From: an uncultured Solirubrobacteraceae bacterium
Lineage (GTDB): Bacteria > Actinomycetota > Thermoleophilia > Solirubrobacterales > Solirubrobacteraceae
NCBI GenBank assembly: GCA_902806215.1
Contig: CADCVT010000439.1
Location: forward strand, 1-7,939
Direction of reading: 5' to 3'
Length of the DNA stretch: 7,939 bases
This document shows, piece after piece, positions 6,853 to 7,939 of the stretch (the first letter of the stretch is position 1; every line of letters starts with the position of its first letter). The notes below the pieces were generated by a model. The model did no database searches. It worked only from the letters and a program-made list of their open reading frames with translations, and was not told the origin of the DNA. The translations under genes were made by a program, and so were the position numbers.

Positions 6853-6858
6853 AGCCTA
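6853..6858 (-). promoter_or_regulatory. Possible -10 box for the GNAT operon
   Basis: On the - strand, TAGGCT lies 12 nt before the GNAT start codon, inside the 22-nt divergent gap. It fits the TAnnnT form common for housekeeping promoters of high-GC actinobacteria and would give an almost leaderless transcript. No good -35 box is visible at 16-18 nt, and no ribosome binding site precedes the ATG. A chance match is quite possible. Confidence 0.25.
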
Positions 6859-6862
6859 CGCC

Positions 6863-7939
6863 ATGACCACATCCGTCGACGTCTTCGCCAAGGTTCGCGG
6901 CCACGATCGCGAGGAGCAGCTCCGCGCGGCGCGCGAAGCGGACCTCCTTCCCTACTTTCGGCTCATCGAGTCGCCGGCCATGCCGGTCATGGAGGTCGAG
7001 GGCCGTGCCCGGATCATGCTCGGCTCGAACAACTACCTCGGGCTGACCGGCGACGAGCGGGTCAAGCAGGCCGCCCACGACGCGATCCACCGCTACGGCA
7101 CCGGCCTGACCGGCTCGCGGCTGCTCAACGGCACCACGTCGCTGCACCTCGAGCTCGAGGCGGAGATCGCCGCGTGGATGCAGACCGAGGACGCGATCGT
7201 CTTCACCACCGGCCACCAGGCGAACATCGGGACGCTCGGGACGATCCTCGCCCCCGGCGACACCGTCATCGCCGACTCGGCCGACCACGCGTCGATCCTC
7301 GACGGCTGCCTGCTGTCGCGGGCCAAGCTGCGTCCGTTCCGCCACGGGCGCCTGGACAAGCTCGAGAAGCAGCTCGGACGGGCCGCGGAGGACGGCGGCG
7401 GCGTCCTCGTCGTCGTCGACGGCGTCTTCTCGATGGAGGGCGACGTCGCGCCGCTCCAGGAGATCGCCGACCTCGCGGGCCGGTACGGCGCGCGGCTGAT
7501 GGTGGACGAGGCCCACGGCGCCGGCGTCCTCGGCGACCGGGGCGCGGGCGCCTCGGAGCTGCTCGGCGTCGAGGACCGCGTCGACCTGCGCATGGGCACG
7601 TTCTCGAAGTCGCTCGCGTCCTGCGGCGGCTTCATCGCCGGCTCGGCCGAGGTCATCGACTTCCTGCGCGTCCAGTCGCGCGCGTTCCTGTTCACCGCGT
7701 CGAACGTCCCCGCCGCCCTGGGCAGCGCGCTCGCCGCCCTGCGGATCGTGCGCTCCGACGAGGGCCGCGTCCTCATGGACCGCGTCCTCGAGAACGCCCG
7801 GCGCCTGAGCGACGGCCTGCGCGGCCTCGGCTTCAAGGTCGTCGAGCACGAGGGCGCGCAGACGCCGATCATCCCCGTGCTGGTCGAGGACGACTGGAAG
7901 GCCGTGCTGCTTTGGCGGGCCCTCTACGACGCCGGCGTG
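6863..7939 (+). CDS. Alpha-oxoamine synthase, serine palmitoyltransferase/KBL/AONS family (3' end outside window)
   Basis: A PLP enzyme that condenses an amino acid with an acyl-CoA or acyl-ACP, losing CO2, to give an alpha-amino ketone. The first 359 residues are visible and the frame is open at the right edge; family members run about 390-420 residues. Landmarks: LGSNNYLGL (53-61); YGTGLTGSRLLNGT (78-91); DHASILDG (141-148), whose His142 would stack on PLP; DGVFSMEGD (186-194); VDEAHGAGVLG (214-224), with Asp215 to the pyridine nitrogen and His218; and GTFSKSLASCGGFIAG (245-260), with Lys249 as the Schiff-base lysine. The FSKS-LAS-GGF form and the N-terminal YFRLIES segment look nearer to serine palmitoyltransferase-like proteins than to KBL or BioF. 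The divergent GNAT neighbour also favours an amino-lipid role. The exact amino acid and acyl donor cannot be told from this. An AGGAG at 6842-6846 is about 16 nt before the ATG, rather far for a ribosome binding site. Confidence 0.93.
   Translation, partial: MTTSVDVFAKVRGHDREEQLRAAREADLLPYFRLIESPAMPVMEVEGRARIMLGSNNYLGLTGDERVKQAAHDAIHRYGTGLTGSRLLNGTTSLHLELEAEIAAWMQTEDAIVFTTGHQANIGTLGTILAPGDTVIADSADHASILDGCLLSRAKLRPFRHGRLDKLEKQLGRAAEDGGGVLVVVDGVFSMEGDVAPLQEIADLAGRYGARLMVDEAHGAGVLGDRGAGASELLGVEDRVDLRMGTFSKSLASCGGFIAGSAEVIDFLRVQSRAFLFTASNVPAALGSALAALRIVRSDEGRVLMDRVLENARRLSDGLRGLGFKVVEHEGAQTPIIPVLVEDDWKAVLLWRALYDAGV

Noticed and set aside
6761..7849. A 362-codon open frame on the - strand opposite the alpha-oxoamine synthase.
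   Set aside because: The + strand carries every PLP-enzyme motif in order; the antisense frame has none and is Asp/Val/Arg/Ala-rich, as expected from the mirror of GC-rich codons.

Overview
The window is high-GC DNA (roughly 70% G+C by eye, with G/C strongly preferred at third codon positions), densely coding and with very short intergenic gaps. This, with the gene families present, suggests an actinobacterium, most likely a Thermoleophilia/Solirubrobacterales-type soil organism. That placement is inference; no rRNA or other marker gene is present.

Left block (2-1656, + strand): the 3' part of an ABC transporter permease, then a lipoprotein substrate-binding protein of the NMT1/THI5 (ThiY-like) family. 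The second gene starts at a TTG that overlaps the permease stop codon. Together they look like two subunits of a thiamine-pyrimidine-precursor importer (ThiX/ThiY-like); the ATPase would lie upstream of the window. A long GC-rich inverted repeat at 1661-1706 separates this block from the convergent genes to its right and probably terminates transcription from both sides.

Middle block (1713-4283, - strand): a membrane diguanylate cyclase (TM-CHASE3-TM-GAF-GGDEF, active site and I-site intact, four cysteines in the GAF region), followed 45 nt downstream by an AlkA-type DNA-3-methyladenine glycosylase.

Right block (4347-7939): three tightly spaced - strand genes, namely a two-part GNAT-fold acyltransferase, a polytopic membrane protein with conserved-looking histidines, and an 85-residue membrane-anchored basic protein. 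They are transcribed divergently, across only 22 nt, from an alpha-oxoamine synthase of the serine palmitoyltransferase/KBL/AONS family that runs off the right edge. The synthase makes an amino-ketone from an amino acid and an acyl thioester, and a GNAT enzyme could then N-acylate it. The arrangement therefore reads as a candidate sphingolipid- or ceramide-like amino-lipid locus, with the histidine-rich membrane protein as an unassigned lipid-modifying or structural component. This is the most interesting part of the window. No tRNA, rRNA, CRISPR array, insertion sequence or large repeat was seen, and no stretch over 300 bases lacks a gene.
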